A DNA stretch of 43,188 bases from the NCBI GenBank assembly GCA_965662345.1, contig CBFIHE010000018.1:1-43188 (forward strand), written 5' to 3'. The translations under genes and the position numbers were made by a program. This DNA comes from UBA6049 sp965662345 (GTDB lineage Bacteria; Bacteroidota; Bacteroidia; Flavobacteriales_G; Salibacteraceae). Positions 7,724 to 16,507 of this stretch are shown piece after piece. The notes below the pieces were generated by a model. The model saw only the letters and a program-made list of their open reading frames with translations, made no database searches and had not been told where the DNA came from. Within the stretch, counting starts at the first letter, position 1. Each line of letters starts with the position of its first letter.

Positions 7724-8749
7724 CTATGAAGGTACAAATTCAGATGCTTTCAAACAGTCTTGTACTAAGTAAGAAAGAACTTTACCTACCGATACAGAAC
7801 CGTGCTCTCCTAAGCTAGGCGCTCCCTCGCACAAGTGAATGTAAGCTGGCTTTCGATTAGATATAAAAAACGTGATGTATTGGCGCGCTTCTTCCACGTT
7901 TATTCCAGATGGAGTGAAAGCGCTTACAGGCATGCCCGCAATACTATCTAAATCAAGCTCAAGACCTGTTGGTTGGTCTGTTTTTAAAGAAAATAGAGCT
8001 TGTTTGATTTGATCAGCAAAGCCGATGGTGTTTCTTACAAAAACATCTTCAAAAAAGAAGGTATGTACTTTATGCTCTTTGAGGGCTTTTAAATTTGCTT
8101 CACTGTTGTAGCCTTCATGAAGTCCAGCAATGGCATAAGATTCAAGAAAGCCATTGTTTTTGGCGTAGCTAAAACCGTTTCCAGAATGCCTTCCTTCTAA
8201 TGCTCTAAAGTCGCTATGAGGATCTACATTCATGGTTTGAATAGGAGTTCCTAGCGCATTTGAAACTCCTTTGATGATTGGGTAGGCGTTGTTGTGGCCT
8301 CCGCCAATAACAATGGGTATTTTACCAGCATCAACAATGTGTTTTATAATTGGCCAAACCAGTTCATCTACTTCTTCTGTGAGTGCTCTTAATCTTTGAA
8401 GGTCTTCATCTTTTTGTTGATTCAGCTCTAAAGCTTGTTTCATTTGCGCCTCTGCAGATATGCATCCCAAGAGCGCAATACGATCTAAAGGCAAAAATGA
8501 ATTTACTTGTACGTTTAGGAAAGCATTTAAGAATGCATCCCAGGCTTGAGAAGTTCCTGGCCTGCCGTAATTGGCTCTTACACCAATGTCTTCTGCAATA
8601 CCTACTAGAACGTAGTGCGCATTTGATTTTTTGATATCAGAAGAATCAGAAGAATCAAGTAAAGCGAGTTCTTCACCCACCTTTGTTTCGCCCATTCGCA
8701 AGGCGGTGCGTTTTAATAGATCTTTACGGTTGTAAAAGCGCACACTCAT
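7724..8749 (-). CDS. Ureohydrolase, formimidoylglutamase-type (arginase superfamily)
   Basis: A 341-residue binuclear-manganese ureohydrolase. The metal-binding motifs are GGGHNN (His152), DPHSD (Asp176, His178, Asp180) and ELDLDS (Asp265, Asp267), all intact. The GGGHNN form, in place of the GGDHS of arginase/agmatinase, and the FRALEGRHSGNGFSYA segment resemble proteins annotated as formimidoylglutamase, which hydrolyses N-formimino-glutamate to glutamate and formamide in histidine breakdown. No other hut genes are nearby, so the substrate remains uncertain; arginase or guanidino-acid hydrolase activity is possible. Its ATG overlaps the stop of the upstream exported-protein gene by four bases. 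Confidence 0.8.
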   Translation of the reverse strand: MSVRFYNRKDLLKRTALRMGETKVGEELALLDSSDSSDIKKSNAHYVLVGIAEDIGVRANYGRPGTSQAWDAFLNAFLNVQVNSFLPLDRIALLGCISAEAQMKQALELNQQKDEDLQRLRALTEEVDELVWPIIKHIVDAGKIPIVIGGGHNNAYPIIKGVSNALGTPIQTMNVDPHSDFRALEGRHSGNGFSYAKNNGFLESYAIAGLHEGYNSEANLKALKEHKVHTFFFEDVFVRNTIGFADQIKQALFSLKTDQPTGLELDLDSIAGMPVSAFTPSGINVEEARQYITFFISNRKPAYIHLCEGAPSLGEHGSVSVGKVLSYLVQDCLKASEFVPS

Positions 8750-9402
8750 TGAGATACCACCAAGTCTTGATCTGCTAATTCTGCTAGCATTTCCTCTACC
8801 AAAACATCCATAGCATCTTCAAGCTTTTTAGACTGTATGAATTTACTGAAAGCGCTCCATACGTGTTGTTCATCTTTTAAGCGAATAAGAGTGAACTGAA
8901 CCCTAACTTGCTCAGCATCTTGCCACGTTTCTTTTTTACCTGTTACCTGGTATGAAGGATACAAATCGCTGTAGAAATTGTCACTTTCAACACCTCTAGC
9001 TTGTTGCGATTTCCGCCTTGGATCTTTTGCATCATCATTTACATAAAAAGGAAAGCTAATTTTCTCTTTTTTCTTGTTGTAAGGCAATAATCTAACTAAC
9101 AAGATAGCTTCGGCTTTAATCGTGTGTAGGTAGTCGTGTATTTGTTCAACATCAAGCTTAGTGCTTCCGTGAATGGCACCAGCAGTTGGCAATGTTTTAA
9201 ACCGATATTTTGCAGATGAACGCGTAAGCAAGCCCTCAATCTTCTGGCTTTGGCTGCGTGTAGACATCATGCAAACCGTAGCCATGCTTTCTACAGTTTC
9301 CCCATTATAATCTGGGCTTAACATAAAACTTGCCATGTATTTCTGAGAAAAACCAGAACAAAAAGCAGTGATGAGTACCAATAGGGAAAGGACTTTTTTC
9401 AT
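8746..9402 (-). CDS. Exported protein of unknown function
   Basis: About 218 residues from the ATG at 9402 (a TTG three codons upstream is less likely). MKKVLSLLVLITAFCSGFSQ is a signal peptide; Cys15 is not in a clear lipobox, so a periplasmic protein is more likely than a lipoprotein. The mature part contains alternating strands and helices (LDVEQIHDYLHTIKAEAILLVRLLPY; QVRVQFTLIRLKDEQHVWSAFSKF) that look like proteins which sum up and report the status of envelope components, but no family is recognised. It begins five bases after the stop of the carboxylase gene and overlaps the ureohydrolase by ATGA, so it sits inside an operon. Confidence 0.6.
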   Translation of the reverse strand: MKKVLSLLVLITAFCSGFSQKYMASFMLSPDYNGETVESMATVCMMSTRSQSQKIEGLLTRSSAKYRFKTLPTAGAIHGSTKLDVEQIHDYLHTIKAEAILLVRLLPYNKKKEKISFPFYVNDDAKDPRRKSQQARGVESDNFYSDLYPSYQVTGKKETWQDAEQVRVQFTLIRLKDEQHVWSAFSKFIQSKKLEDAMDVLVEEMLAELADQDLVVSQ

Positions 9403-9407
9403 AGTAA

Positions 9408-11048
9408 TCAAGTTTGTATTACTCCAACATTATAAGGCTTTTCAGCAGGTGCTTGGTTGGCTGCTTCTATTCCCATAGATATCCATGTACGCGTATCTTT
9501 AGGATCAATAATAGCGTCTAACCAAAGCCGTGATGCTGCATAATAAGGTGAGGTTTGTTCATCGTACCTGCTTTTGATTTTATCAGAGAGTTCTTTCTCT
9601 TTTTCTGGAGTTATTTCTTCACCTCGAGACTTTAGACTTGCCACTTCTATTTGAAGTAAAACTTTGGCCGCTTGGGAGCCTCCCATAACGGCAACTTCTG
9701 CGGTTGGCCACCCAACAATTAATCTTGGGTCATACGCTTTTCCACACATGGCATAGTTTCCTGCGCCATAGCTATTACCCACTATTACGGTGAATTTAGG
9801 GACTACAGAATTGGCCATGGCATTAACCAGTTTAGCACCATCTTTAATAATGCCACCATGTTCAGATCTAGAACCAACCATAAAACCAGTTACATCTTGC
9901 AAGAATACCAATGGTATACGCTTCTGGTTACAGTTCATAATAAACCTAGCGGCTTTATCTGCAGAATCTGAGTAGATCACTCCACCAAACTGCATACCTT
10001 CTTTTTTAGACTTAATCATAGCGCGCTGGTTAGCTACAATTCCAACGGCCCATCCGTCTATTCTAGCAGTAGCAGTTATGATTGATTTGCCGTAATCTTT
10101 TTTGTATTCATCAAACTCAGAATTGTCAACCAAACGTTTGATGATTTCCCGCATCTCGTAAGGTTTAGATCGGTCATCTGGCATTATGCCATAAACAGAT
10201 TCTGGCGCCTCAGTTGGGAGAGCGGATTCCTTTCTGTTAAAACCAGCGTCTTTAGGAGCTCCTATTTTGTCGATAAGGCGTTTGATTCGGTCTAGGGCAT
10301 CTGGATCATCTATGCACTTGTGGTCTGTAACCCCAGAAACTTCACAATGGGTGGTAGCTCCCCCAAGTGTTTCATTATCGATATCTTCACCAATAGCAGC
10401 CTTTACTAGGTAAGAGCCTGCCAAAAAGATTGTACCTGTTTTGTCTACAATCATGGCTTCATCGCTCATAATTGGCAAGTATGCACCCCCAGCAACACAA
10501 CTGCCCATTATGGCAGCTATCTGGATAATACCCTTACTACTCATTACTGCGTTGTTGCGGAAAATTCTGCCAAAGTGTTCTTTATCTGGAAAAATTTCAT
10601 CTTGCATAGGCAAGAAAACCCCTGCGCTATCTACCAAGTAAATGATCGGTAAGTTATTCTCCATGGCAATTTCTTGGGCCCGAAGATTCTTCTTTCCCGT
10701 AATGGGGAACCATGCTCCAGCTTTTACCGTGGCATCATTAGCAACTACAATACATTGCGTTCCTTTGATGTAGCCGATTTTTACAACTACGCCACCAGAT
10801 GGACAACCCCCGTACTCTTGATACATACCTTCTCCAGCAAACGCACCAATTTCAACAGTAGGTTTATTAGAGTCTAACAAGTAATCAACCCGCTCTCGTG
10901 CGGTCATTTTTCCTTGGCTATGTAGTTTTTCTATACGTTTTTTACCGCCTCCCAATGAAACCTCTGCTAGTTTGCGGTTTAATGCAGATATGCGCAAGCG
11001 CATTTTGTCATCATTCTTATTGAATGCCAGGTTTTCTTTTTTCGCCAT
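9408..11048 (-). CDS. Acyl-CoA carboxylase beta (carboxyltransferase) subunit, methylcrotonoyl-CoA type
   Basis: A 546-residue carboxyltransferase with both crotonase-like halves. The N-terminal half includes KMTARERVDYLLD and the GGCPSGGVV and GSCVAGGAYLPIMSDE segments; a KTGTIFLAGSYLVKAAIGED segment and a GGATTHCEVSGVTDH signature follow; the C-terminal half has FLQDVTGFMVG and GNSYGAGNYAMCG. The length and GTIFLAGSYLVKAA signature favour methylcrotonoyl-CoA carboxylase beta over propionyl-CoA carboxylase. Enzymes of this type transfer carboxyl from biotin to an acyl-CoA, for leucine breakdown if it is MCC. No biotin carboxylase or biotin-carrier subunit is nearby, so the partner is encoded elsewhere. 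Confidence 0.88.
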   Translation of the reverse strand: MAKKENLAFNKNDDKMRLRISALNRKLAEVSLGGGKKRIEKLHSQGKMTARERVDYLLDSNKPTVEIGAFAGEGMYQEYGGCPSGGVVVKIGYIKGTQCIVVANDATVKAGAWFPITGKKNLRAQEIAMENNLPIIYLVDSAGVFLPMQDEIFPDKEHFGRIFRNNAVMSSKGIIQIAAIMGSCVAGGAYLPIMSDEAMIVDKTGTIFLAGSYLVKAAIGEDIDNETLGGATTHCEVSGVTDHKCIDDPDALDRIKRLIDKIGAPKDAGFNRKESALPTEAPESVYGIMPDDRSKPYEMREIIKRLVDNSEFDEYKKDYGKSIITATARIDGWAVGIVANQRAMIKSKKEGMQFGGVIYSDSADKAARFIMNCNQKRIPLVFLQDVTGFMVGSRSEHGGIIKDGAKLVNAMANSVVPKFTVIVGNSYGAGNYAMCGKAYDPRLIVGWPTAEVAVMGGSQAAKVLLQIEVASLKSRGEEITPEKEKELSDKIKSRYDEQTSPYYAASRLWLDAIIDPKDTRTWISMGIEAANQAPAEKPYNVGVIQT

Positions 11049-11100
11049 GAATGTTTCGGTTCTCTAGTCCGTCAAAGATAATAATCGAAGCCGGTGCGCC

Positions 11101-11715
11101 TTAAGGCAATTTAACTCGTTCCAGTATTGCTAATGAATTGGGTCCTTCATTGAATAACAGGTCTATGATGCTTAGGTTGGGGACAAATAATCTGCGCTCT
11201 CCGTGGAAAACTTGAACGTAGTGGGGAACAATCCCTGTGAATGCAGTAGGGTTCTTTGTGTTGAAAGCGTTACGGTGGTCCAATTGCGGGTTTTCAATAA
11301 AGCTACGTGAGTAGTTGAGAGAATGTTTTTTACCCAAACATTGCAAGATGGTTTCTGTAAGTGTATGATTAAAGTCTATTAGAAAGTTGAATTGTCTCTT
11401 GTAAAAAGGTTCAAACAAGTAATCGTAATAGGCAAAAAACGGAGAGGCATTGTAGGTGCTGGTAATTGAGCGCCAATGATCCTTAGCCCAATTTTCTTTA
11501 TAACTAATTCTAATATCTTTTACTGCACATTTTCCAGATTCCTTTTCAATAGGAATACTTAGGGCGGTGAAACCAGTTGGACTCTCAATATAGCATCTAT
11601 TTCTAAGGGTTTGCTTAATAAAGTGTTCCCCTATATCAATACATGCATCATCGCTTTGCAAGAGCGTGGAAAAATAGGCTATAGACCCCAAGTATACTGA
11701 TGGAAGTACAGTCAT
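11101..11715 (-). CDS. WbqC-family protein
   Basis: About 204 residues. The ATG at 11715 overlaps the signal-peptidase-like stop (ATGA), which makes it a better start than a Val/Leu-type codon seven residues further upstream. The sequence shows the WbqC features: PSVYLGSIAYFSTL near the start, the EHFIKQTLRNRCYI segment, ALSIPIEKESGK, and KDHWRSITSTYNASPFFAYY. WbqC proteins occur in polysaccharide and glycolipid clusters and with signal peptidase genes in Bacteroidota; a precise reaction is not established. It is the last gene of an overlapping OmpA-peptidase-WbqC trio. Confidence 0.8.
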   Translation of the reverse strand: MTVLPSVYLGSIAYFSTLLQSDDACIDIGEHFIKQTLRNRCYIESPTGFTALSIPIEKESGKCAVKDIRISYKENWAKDHWRSITSTYNASPFFAYYDYLFEPFYKRQFNFLIDFNHTLTETILQCLGKKHSLNYSRSFIENPQLDHRNAFNTKNPTAFTGIVPHYVQVFHGERRLFVPNLSIIDLLFNEGPNSLAILERVKLP

Positions 11716-12764
11716 TGAGCAACTAAAGTAAACCAACGATCTGGACGCGCAGCTTTGATAATGGAGTCTTTGTTTGGCTTAAAGCTCCAAAGAATAGCCC
11801 AAGGACTCCCAATCACATGAGAAACGGGTACTGGACCAAAATGTCGCGAGTCAATGGTGTTGTAGAGGTTATCTCCTAAAACGAATACGTAGTCTGATTT
11901 AAACGTGTAGTGCGATTCCTCTTTTCCATTCAGAAATATTGCTCCAGAGCTGTTTTCAATGAGTACATCTTCATGATTCGCCATGATTTTTCCATAGACC
12001 GCCAAGTTCTTATGGGTTAGTTCAATAGACATTCCAGCAAAAGGCAATACAAGTGGTCCAAAGTTATTCAGGCTCCAGCTTTTTGGCCCATAGATGGTGA
12101 CATCGGCATCAGCATGAGAGGGTATATCCTTTTTAGCGTAGCTCACTTCTTTCAACTGCATGAGATTAGATGCTTGTTCTTTATTCATGTATGCCATGAA
12201 GTAACTAGACTCTCTAGTTGAAGCACTCCAATCCTCAATACCTAACATGCCAAAATAGTCTGTGCGAAAACTATTCTTAACTTTGACAGAGTAAGGAAAC
12301 AGAGTGTTAGGCATATCTATTAAAGCCTTTTTATTTAGAAAGACTTCTCCTTTTTTTAATTGAATGGTGTCATTAGGTAAGGCAATTATTCTTCCAAGAT
12401 GAAACGGCTTTTTATCAATGGGTATATTGCTTTCATCGGGTCTGTTGAAGGCAACTACTTGCCCTAAATAATATGAAAACAAACCAGGAAACCTTACTGG
12501 TTCCAATTGAATGGCTCTTGAATAAACACCAGATTCTGTAAACCATTCAGAAAAAGGAATGGATAGTGGCGTTATTGGAGTACGTGCTCCTGTATGCAGT
12601 TTAGAAATCATTATGATTTCACCAGGTAGTATTCCACAACTCATTCCTGCACTGCTGATAAATTTAAAATCAACGAAGAAGAGCTGAAGAACCCAAAGTG
12701 AAATTAAAAGGTGGAAAATTGATTTAAAGCCGCTCCAACTTTTTGATGATCTAATTCTATTCAT
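11712..12764 (-). CDS. Signal peptidase I (S26) paralogue lacking both catalytic residues
   Basis: A 350-residue protein with one N-terminal membrane helix (about 14-31) and clear S26 signal-peptidase boxes: LPGEIIMISKLHTGARTPITPL (box B-C like), GRIIALPNDTIQLKKGEVFLNKK (box D) and VLGDNLYNTIDSRHFGPVP (box E). The usual SMxxTLLxGD motif is AGMSCGILPGE here, putting Gly40 at the catalytic Ser position. The usual YVKRxxGLxGD motif is FHLGRIIALPND, putting Gly124 at the catalytic Lys position. Adjacent residues align without gaps, so this is substitution and not misalignment. The fold is retained but peptidase activity is not expected. ATGA overlaps on both sides couple it to the OmpA protein and to WbqC. 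Confidence 0.85.
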   Translation of the reverse strand: MNRIRSSKSWSGFKSIFHLLISLWVLQLFFVDFKFISSAGMSCGILPGEIIMISKLHTGARTPITPLSIPFSEWFTESGVYSRAIQLEPVRFPGLFSYYLGQVVAFNRPDESNIPIDKKPFHLGRIIALPNDTIQLKKGEVFLNKKALIDMPNTLFPYSVKVKNSFRTDYFGMLGIEDWSASTRESSYFMAYMNKEQASNLMQLKEVSYAKKDIPSHADADVTIYGPKSWSLNNFGPLVLPFAGMSIELTHKNLAVYGKIMANHEDVLIENSSGAIFLNGKEESHYTFKSDYVFVLGDNLYNTIDSRHFGPVPVSHVIGSPWAILWSFKPNKDSIIKAARPDRWFTLVAQ

Positions 12765-13885
12765 TCAACCAATTCTATTTCCACTCTGCGGTTGTGTAAC
12801 CTGCCGTTGGGGGTTTCATTGGTGTCAATGGGTTCTTTCTCACCTTTACCTTCAAAGATCAAACGAGACTTATCAATTTGATTATCAATAAAATAATCGT
12901 AAACAGCTTTTGCCCTTTTTAATGAGAGCTTCATATTGGCTTCAGCACTTCCTACATTATCTGTATGCCCTGTAATCTTCAATTTGGCAGATTTGTTTGC
13001 GTTTAGGTATTCGAGTACTAGCTCTAAGTCTTTGAAAGAAGCATGTAACAATTCATTGCTACCAAAACCAAAGCGAATATTTTCTAAGGTAAGGGTTTTC
13101 TTAGACTCAATGGTGTAAATGTAGTTTTCCTCTTCCAGTGTGTAGGGCAATGAATCTGGTAGCACATAGGAAGAATCTATGAAAGCCATAGGTTCTACTT
13201 TTTGCTCTTTTCTATCTCCGCGATCTAGTCTGTATAACGCAATATCATCAATGAAATAATAGGAAATAGGTTGAAGGGTGGGAACCCACCATCTTCTCTT
13301 TTTTAGCCTGTCTTTGCGCTTTTTCTTGCTAAAGTTTCCAACGGTGAGGTATTTCTCAGATCCATCGCTTCTGAATGTACCAGAGACTTTAATCCACTCT
13401 GTAGTATCACTTGGGTATAGCCGAATCCCTTTTTCCTGCTTTAATTCAATTTGGGGAGGATTCTGGTAAATGTAGTGCTCACTCGTGTAGTAGGGGCGTC
13501 TGTGATAAACACTGGCACCAAGTTCTTTAGCATAAAACTTGAACGAGGCACAAGGGTGAACATACATCTCAAAAAAGTATCGCTTGCCCGACTCCAATTC
13601 TTCTGGTAGTCTAATTTGCAAGAATTCTCGGTAGTTGCGATAAATGCGAATTCCCACCATAACATCTCCGCTGTGTGGGGCTGGTATCTCCCAATCTTGC
13701 ATGTACGAAGCAAGCTTGTTAGGGTCATCCATCTCAAACACATCAACGGTATTCACGAACCTCCAGGGTCTTGTAGTGTAGCGTTTACCGCGCTTATTTT
13801 CAAAATCACCATTAGGCACCATGTTTTGACCCTTGCTTGCGAAGGAAGACAGGAGAAAGAGCGTTGTAAGAATTCGCAAATACAT
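12761..13885 (-). CDS. OmpA-family peptidoglycan-binding outer-membrane protein
   Basis: A 374-residue protein with a signal peptide (MYLRILTTLFLLSSFASKG). Residues about 20-240 form a beta-rich, galactose-binding-like region (NMVPNGDFENKRGKRY; SGTFRSDGSEKYLTVGNF) with a strongly basic KKKRKDRLKKRRWW stretch. The last 110 residues are a complete OmpA C-terminal domain: LKITGHTDNVGSAEANMKLSLKRAKAV and GKGEKEPIDTNETPNGRLHNRRVEIELVE, which bind peptidoglycan. It is expected to tether the outer membrane to the wall. It is the first gene of the overlapping OmpA / S26-like / WbqC trio. Confidence 0.85.
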   Translation of the reverse strand: MYLRILTTLFLLSSFASKGQNMVPNGDFENKRGKRYTTRPWRFVNTVDVFEMDDPNKLASYMQDWEIPAPHSGDVMVGIRIYRNYREFLQIRLPEELESGKRYFFEMYVHPCASFKFYAKELGASVYHRRPYYTSEHYIYQNPPQIELKQEKGIRLYPSDTTEWIKVSGTFRSDGSEKYLTVGNFSKKKRKDRLKKRRWWVPTLQPISYYFIDDIALYRLDRGDRKEQKVEPMAFIDSSYVLPDSLPYTLEEENYIYTIESKKTLTLENIRFGFGSNELLHASFKDLELVLEYLNANKSAKLKITGHTDNVGSAEANMKLSLKRAKAVYDYFIDNQIDKSRLIFEGKGEKEPIDTNETPNGRLHNRRVEIELVE

Positions 13886-13936
13886 ATAACGAATTAACGC
13901 TAAAAACGGAGAATAAGTGGGGTAGCGCAGGAATAT

Positions 13937-14638
13937 TTATCCTCTACTAACTTTCGCAGATTGAACCTCTGCTGTTACCCCTATGGTAATAAGAAGTTGA
14001 GCCAGGCCATAGGTGCTCATGATTAGGAGTGAATCTGCATAAAGAGGTTCTATGAACTTATTGTAAGCGAGTAAGCTATCTGAAGTAAGGAATAGCAGGG
14101 CACCCGCAAAAACAGTGCTAAACGAAAAATAACTGGAATACTCATAACGCCTTAACGCAATCAAAGCCATGAGCGTAATGACACTAACATAGATTAAAAC
14201 AGGTAGGTAAAGCTCGCCTAAACCAGAACTTAAATACCAGAAGTAAAGTACAGCAAAGGCTACTATGCCTAGATGGAGAGGAATAGTTTTTCTAGTAATG
14301 GATGTGAATTTTAAGATGTTTGGATTCGTTCTAGCAAAGCTGATAGTGTAAGCAATATGAGCCGTTAAAAAAGCAGCCAAGCCCAGCATGAAATAGATGG
14401 GGTCTTGATCTGTGAATAAGAGCAATATATCACCCAACCAAGAAAAACCAAGAGCAGCTAGAATGGTACTCTTAAGTGCACTTTTGCTACCTTTTGTAGC
14501 ATCTAAAAAACCCGCAATTAAGAAGGGTATGATACATGGTTTTGCAAAGTAATGCCAAGCCTCATAGCTTGCAAAGGTTCCTCCTATAATATCCAAGGTC
14601 AAAACCAATATGAACCCTATGATGTAGCTTTTTTTCAT
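13937..14638 (-). CDS. YhhN-family lysoplasmalogenase-like membrane protein
   Basis: A 233-residue protein that is hydrophobic almost throughout, with about eight membrane helices. It carries the YhhN/TMEM86 features: LAALGFSWLGDILLLF near residue 60 and a second half with ALLFLTSDSLLAYNKF, i.e. paired acidic residues (GD and SD) in membrane helices. Characterised relatives hydrolyse the vinyl-ether bond of lysoplasmalogens. The start codon overlaps the stop of the sterol-desaturase-like gene (14638/14635), so the two are translated as a pair, suggesting they act on the same lipid class. Confidence 0.82.
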   Translation of the reverse strand: MKKSYIIGFILVLTLDIIGGTFASYEAWHYFAKPCIIPFLIAGFLDATKGSKSALKSTILAALGFSWLGDILLLFTDQDPIYFMLGLAAFLTAHIAYTISFARTNPNILKFTSITRKTIPLHLGIVAFAVLYFWYLSSGLGELYLPVLIYVSVITLMALIALRRYEYSSYFSFSTVFAGALLFLTSDSLLAYNKFIEPLYADSLLIMSTYGLAQLLITIGVTAEVQSAKVSRG

Positions 14639-15855
14639 GTCACCGAGTGTTGAGTGGCGTAGCCCGATACTTTATAAAACCAATAGGCTATAGCAAGCCC
14701 GATGCACATAACAACAATTGAGGTTGGAGCGAATCCAGATTGAATGACAAGGAAAACCGTAGAAATAGCTAAGCGTATCGTTTCCAATTGCTTGCTTCTT
14801 TTTGAAAGGTCTAGTACTTTTCCAATAATCATTACATGCGCTAGAATAAGCAGTGCCATCAGAATACCATCTATGGCAGAAAGATTCACATGATTGAATA
14901 AGAAGTAAGCTGCACCTGCAAGAACAATAATGTATTGGGCCAATACATAAACACCTAAAGAAGTGGGAATTGAGGTGTTGAATTTCAGATAGCTATCTTT
15001 ATGTACCTCTGGTGGCCTTCTGAAACCTCCCAATTCTTTTGGTAGCCATCCTGGAGGCTTAAGCAGTATTAACAGTTTATTTTTCCATCCGCTTACGCGT
15101 TGCCAATCTTCTGCTATGGATTGTAAGGGGCGTAAATGCGCAGTAATGGGGTCAAATGTATTTATGGGGGTTGTGACTCCATAAGTTGGTCGCTCCTTTT
15201 CTGGTGTAAAGGTTCCGAATTGCCTATCAAAAATTATGAATGTACCACCGTGGTTTTTATCAATATACTCTGGATTTCTACCATGATGGACACGGTGATG
15301 CGATGGCGTGTTGAAAATGAACTCAAACCATTTAGGTAACTTATCAATAGCTTCTGTATGAATCCAGAACTGGTAAAGTGTGGTAAAGGCACCAATGAAT
15401 AAGAACCATTCTGTTTGAAAACCAACTAAGGCTAATGGAATATAGAAAGGTGCGGTAAAGATTTTTTGAAGCGCTCCCTGCCTTAGTGCTACAGAAAAGT
15501 TATAGTCTTCACTCTGGTGATGTATAGAGTGTCCTGTCCAAAAGAGGTTAACTTCATGGCTGTAGCGGTGTGCCCAATAGTAGAAAAAGTCTACACCTAT
15601 AAAAAGCACAATTGCCCAATACCATGTTTGAGGTACATCTGCTACACGGAAGTTTGAGTAAAAAAAGTGATAAAGTGCAACCGTAAATACCTTTGCAAAT
15701 ACTCCTGTTACTTGTTCGGTGATGCCGCAGCTAATATTACCAATCGCATCGTTAAGCCGATACATTCCAAGGCCTTTAAGTCGATCATAAGCAACTTCAA
15801 CCCCTATGAGAATGAAATAAATGGGTATACTTAAAACAATGGGATTTATTTCCAT
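14635..15855 (-). CDS. Sterol-desaturase/fatty-acid-hydroxylase superfamily protein, AGMO-like
   Basis: A 406-residue integral membrane di-iron enzyme. The histidine boxes are present in order: HRYSHE with GHSIHHQSE, then SHHRVHHG, and a final NHGG. Helices flank the boxes and a C-terminal extension adds about four more (residues 300-395). Within the superfamily, the SHHRVHHGRNPEYIDKNHGG block and the long C-terminal helical region resemble alkylglycerol monooxygenase (AGMO), which cleaves ether bonds of alkyl lipids; sterol or carotenoid hydroxylation is an alternative. It overlaps a YhhN lysoplasmalogenase-like gene, which supports an ether-lipid role. It is divergent from the ECF sigma gene. 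Confidence 0.82.
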   Translation of the reverse strand: MEINPIVLSIPIYFILIGVEVAYDRLKGLGMYRLNDAIGNISCGITEQVTGVFAKVFTVALYHFFYSNFRVADVPQTWYWAIVLFIGVDFFYYWAHRYSHEVNLFWTGHSIHHQSEDYNFSVALRQGALQKIFTAPFYIPLALVGFQTEWFLFIGAFTTLYQFWIHTEAIDKLPKWFEFIFNTPSHHRVHHGRNPEYIDKNHGGTFIIFDRQFGTFTPEKERPTYGVTTPINTFDPITAHLRPLQSIAEDWQRVSGWKNKLLILLKPPGWLPKELGGFRRPPEVHKDSYLKFNTSIPTSLGVYVLAQYIIVLAGAAYFLFNHVNLSAIDGILMALLILAHVMIIGKVLDLSKRSKQLETIRLAISTVFLVIQSGFAPTSIVVMCIGLAIAYWFYKVSGYATQHSVT

Positions 15856-15969
15856 AGACTAACTACTTTCCGCTGTGAATTTATCACTTTTGAAACAACC
15901 AGAGAAAATATTCTACCCTTGGGCAACTATTATGATTCTAAATACATCTAATACCTGAAGACATCGTTC

Positions 15970-16506
15970 ATGAGTGATGAATCGTTGATTAAAGCTTGTG
16001 CAAAAGGCGATGAATTAGCGCAAAAACGCTTGTTCAATCAACTTTCACCTCAGATGTACGGGGTGTGTTTACGCTATGCTATAGATGAGCATCAGGCAAT
16101 GGACATGCTTCAAGATGGTTTCGTAAAGGTCTTTCAAGGTTTGGACAAATACGGGTTTTCTGGCTCGTTTGAAGGTTGGGTAAGAAGAATAATTGTGAAT
16201 ACGTGTTTAGATACCCTGCGCAGAGAAAAGAAGTATAAGAATCAACAAGGTATTGATGATGAGTTGCTTCAGCAAGGTGCAGATGAAGAAATCACCACAG
16301 ATATCAATACGGCAGAGCTTTTGAAGTTGGTTCAAAAATTGCCAGAAGGTTATCGTATGGTTTTTAACATGTATGTAATTGAAGGTTATCCGCACAAAGA
16401 AATTGCAGATGTTTTGGGAATTACGGAGAGTACTTCTAAAACACAGCTGAGAAAGGCCAAGTTGCAGTTACAAGAATGGATCAACGGACTGAATTTGAGA
16501 TATTGA
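15970..16506 (+). CDS. RNA polymerase ECF sigma factor
   Basis: A 178-residue sigma factor with only regions 2 and 4, as in ECF sigmas. Region 2 includes MDMLQDGFVKVFQGLDKY and SFEGWVRRIIVNTCLDTLRR. Region 4 contains PEGYRMVFNMYVIEGYPHKEIADVLGITESTSK, a helix-turn-helix for -35 recognition. It directs RNA polymerase to an envelope or secretion-related regulon that cannot be read here. The next gene begins one base after its stop and encodes a protein with a cytoplasmic N-terminal segment and one membrane helix, a layout consistent with an anti-sigma role. Confidence 0.92.
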   Translation: MSDESLIKACAKGDELAQKRLFNQLSPQMYGVCLRYAIDEHQAMDMLQDGFVKVFQGLDKYGFSGSFEGWVRRIIVNTCLDTLRREKKYKNQQGIDDELLQQGADEEITTDINTAELLKLVQKLPEGYRMVFNMYVIEGYPHKEIADVLGITESTSKTQLRKAKLQLQEWINGLNLRY

Positions 16507-16507
16507 T

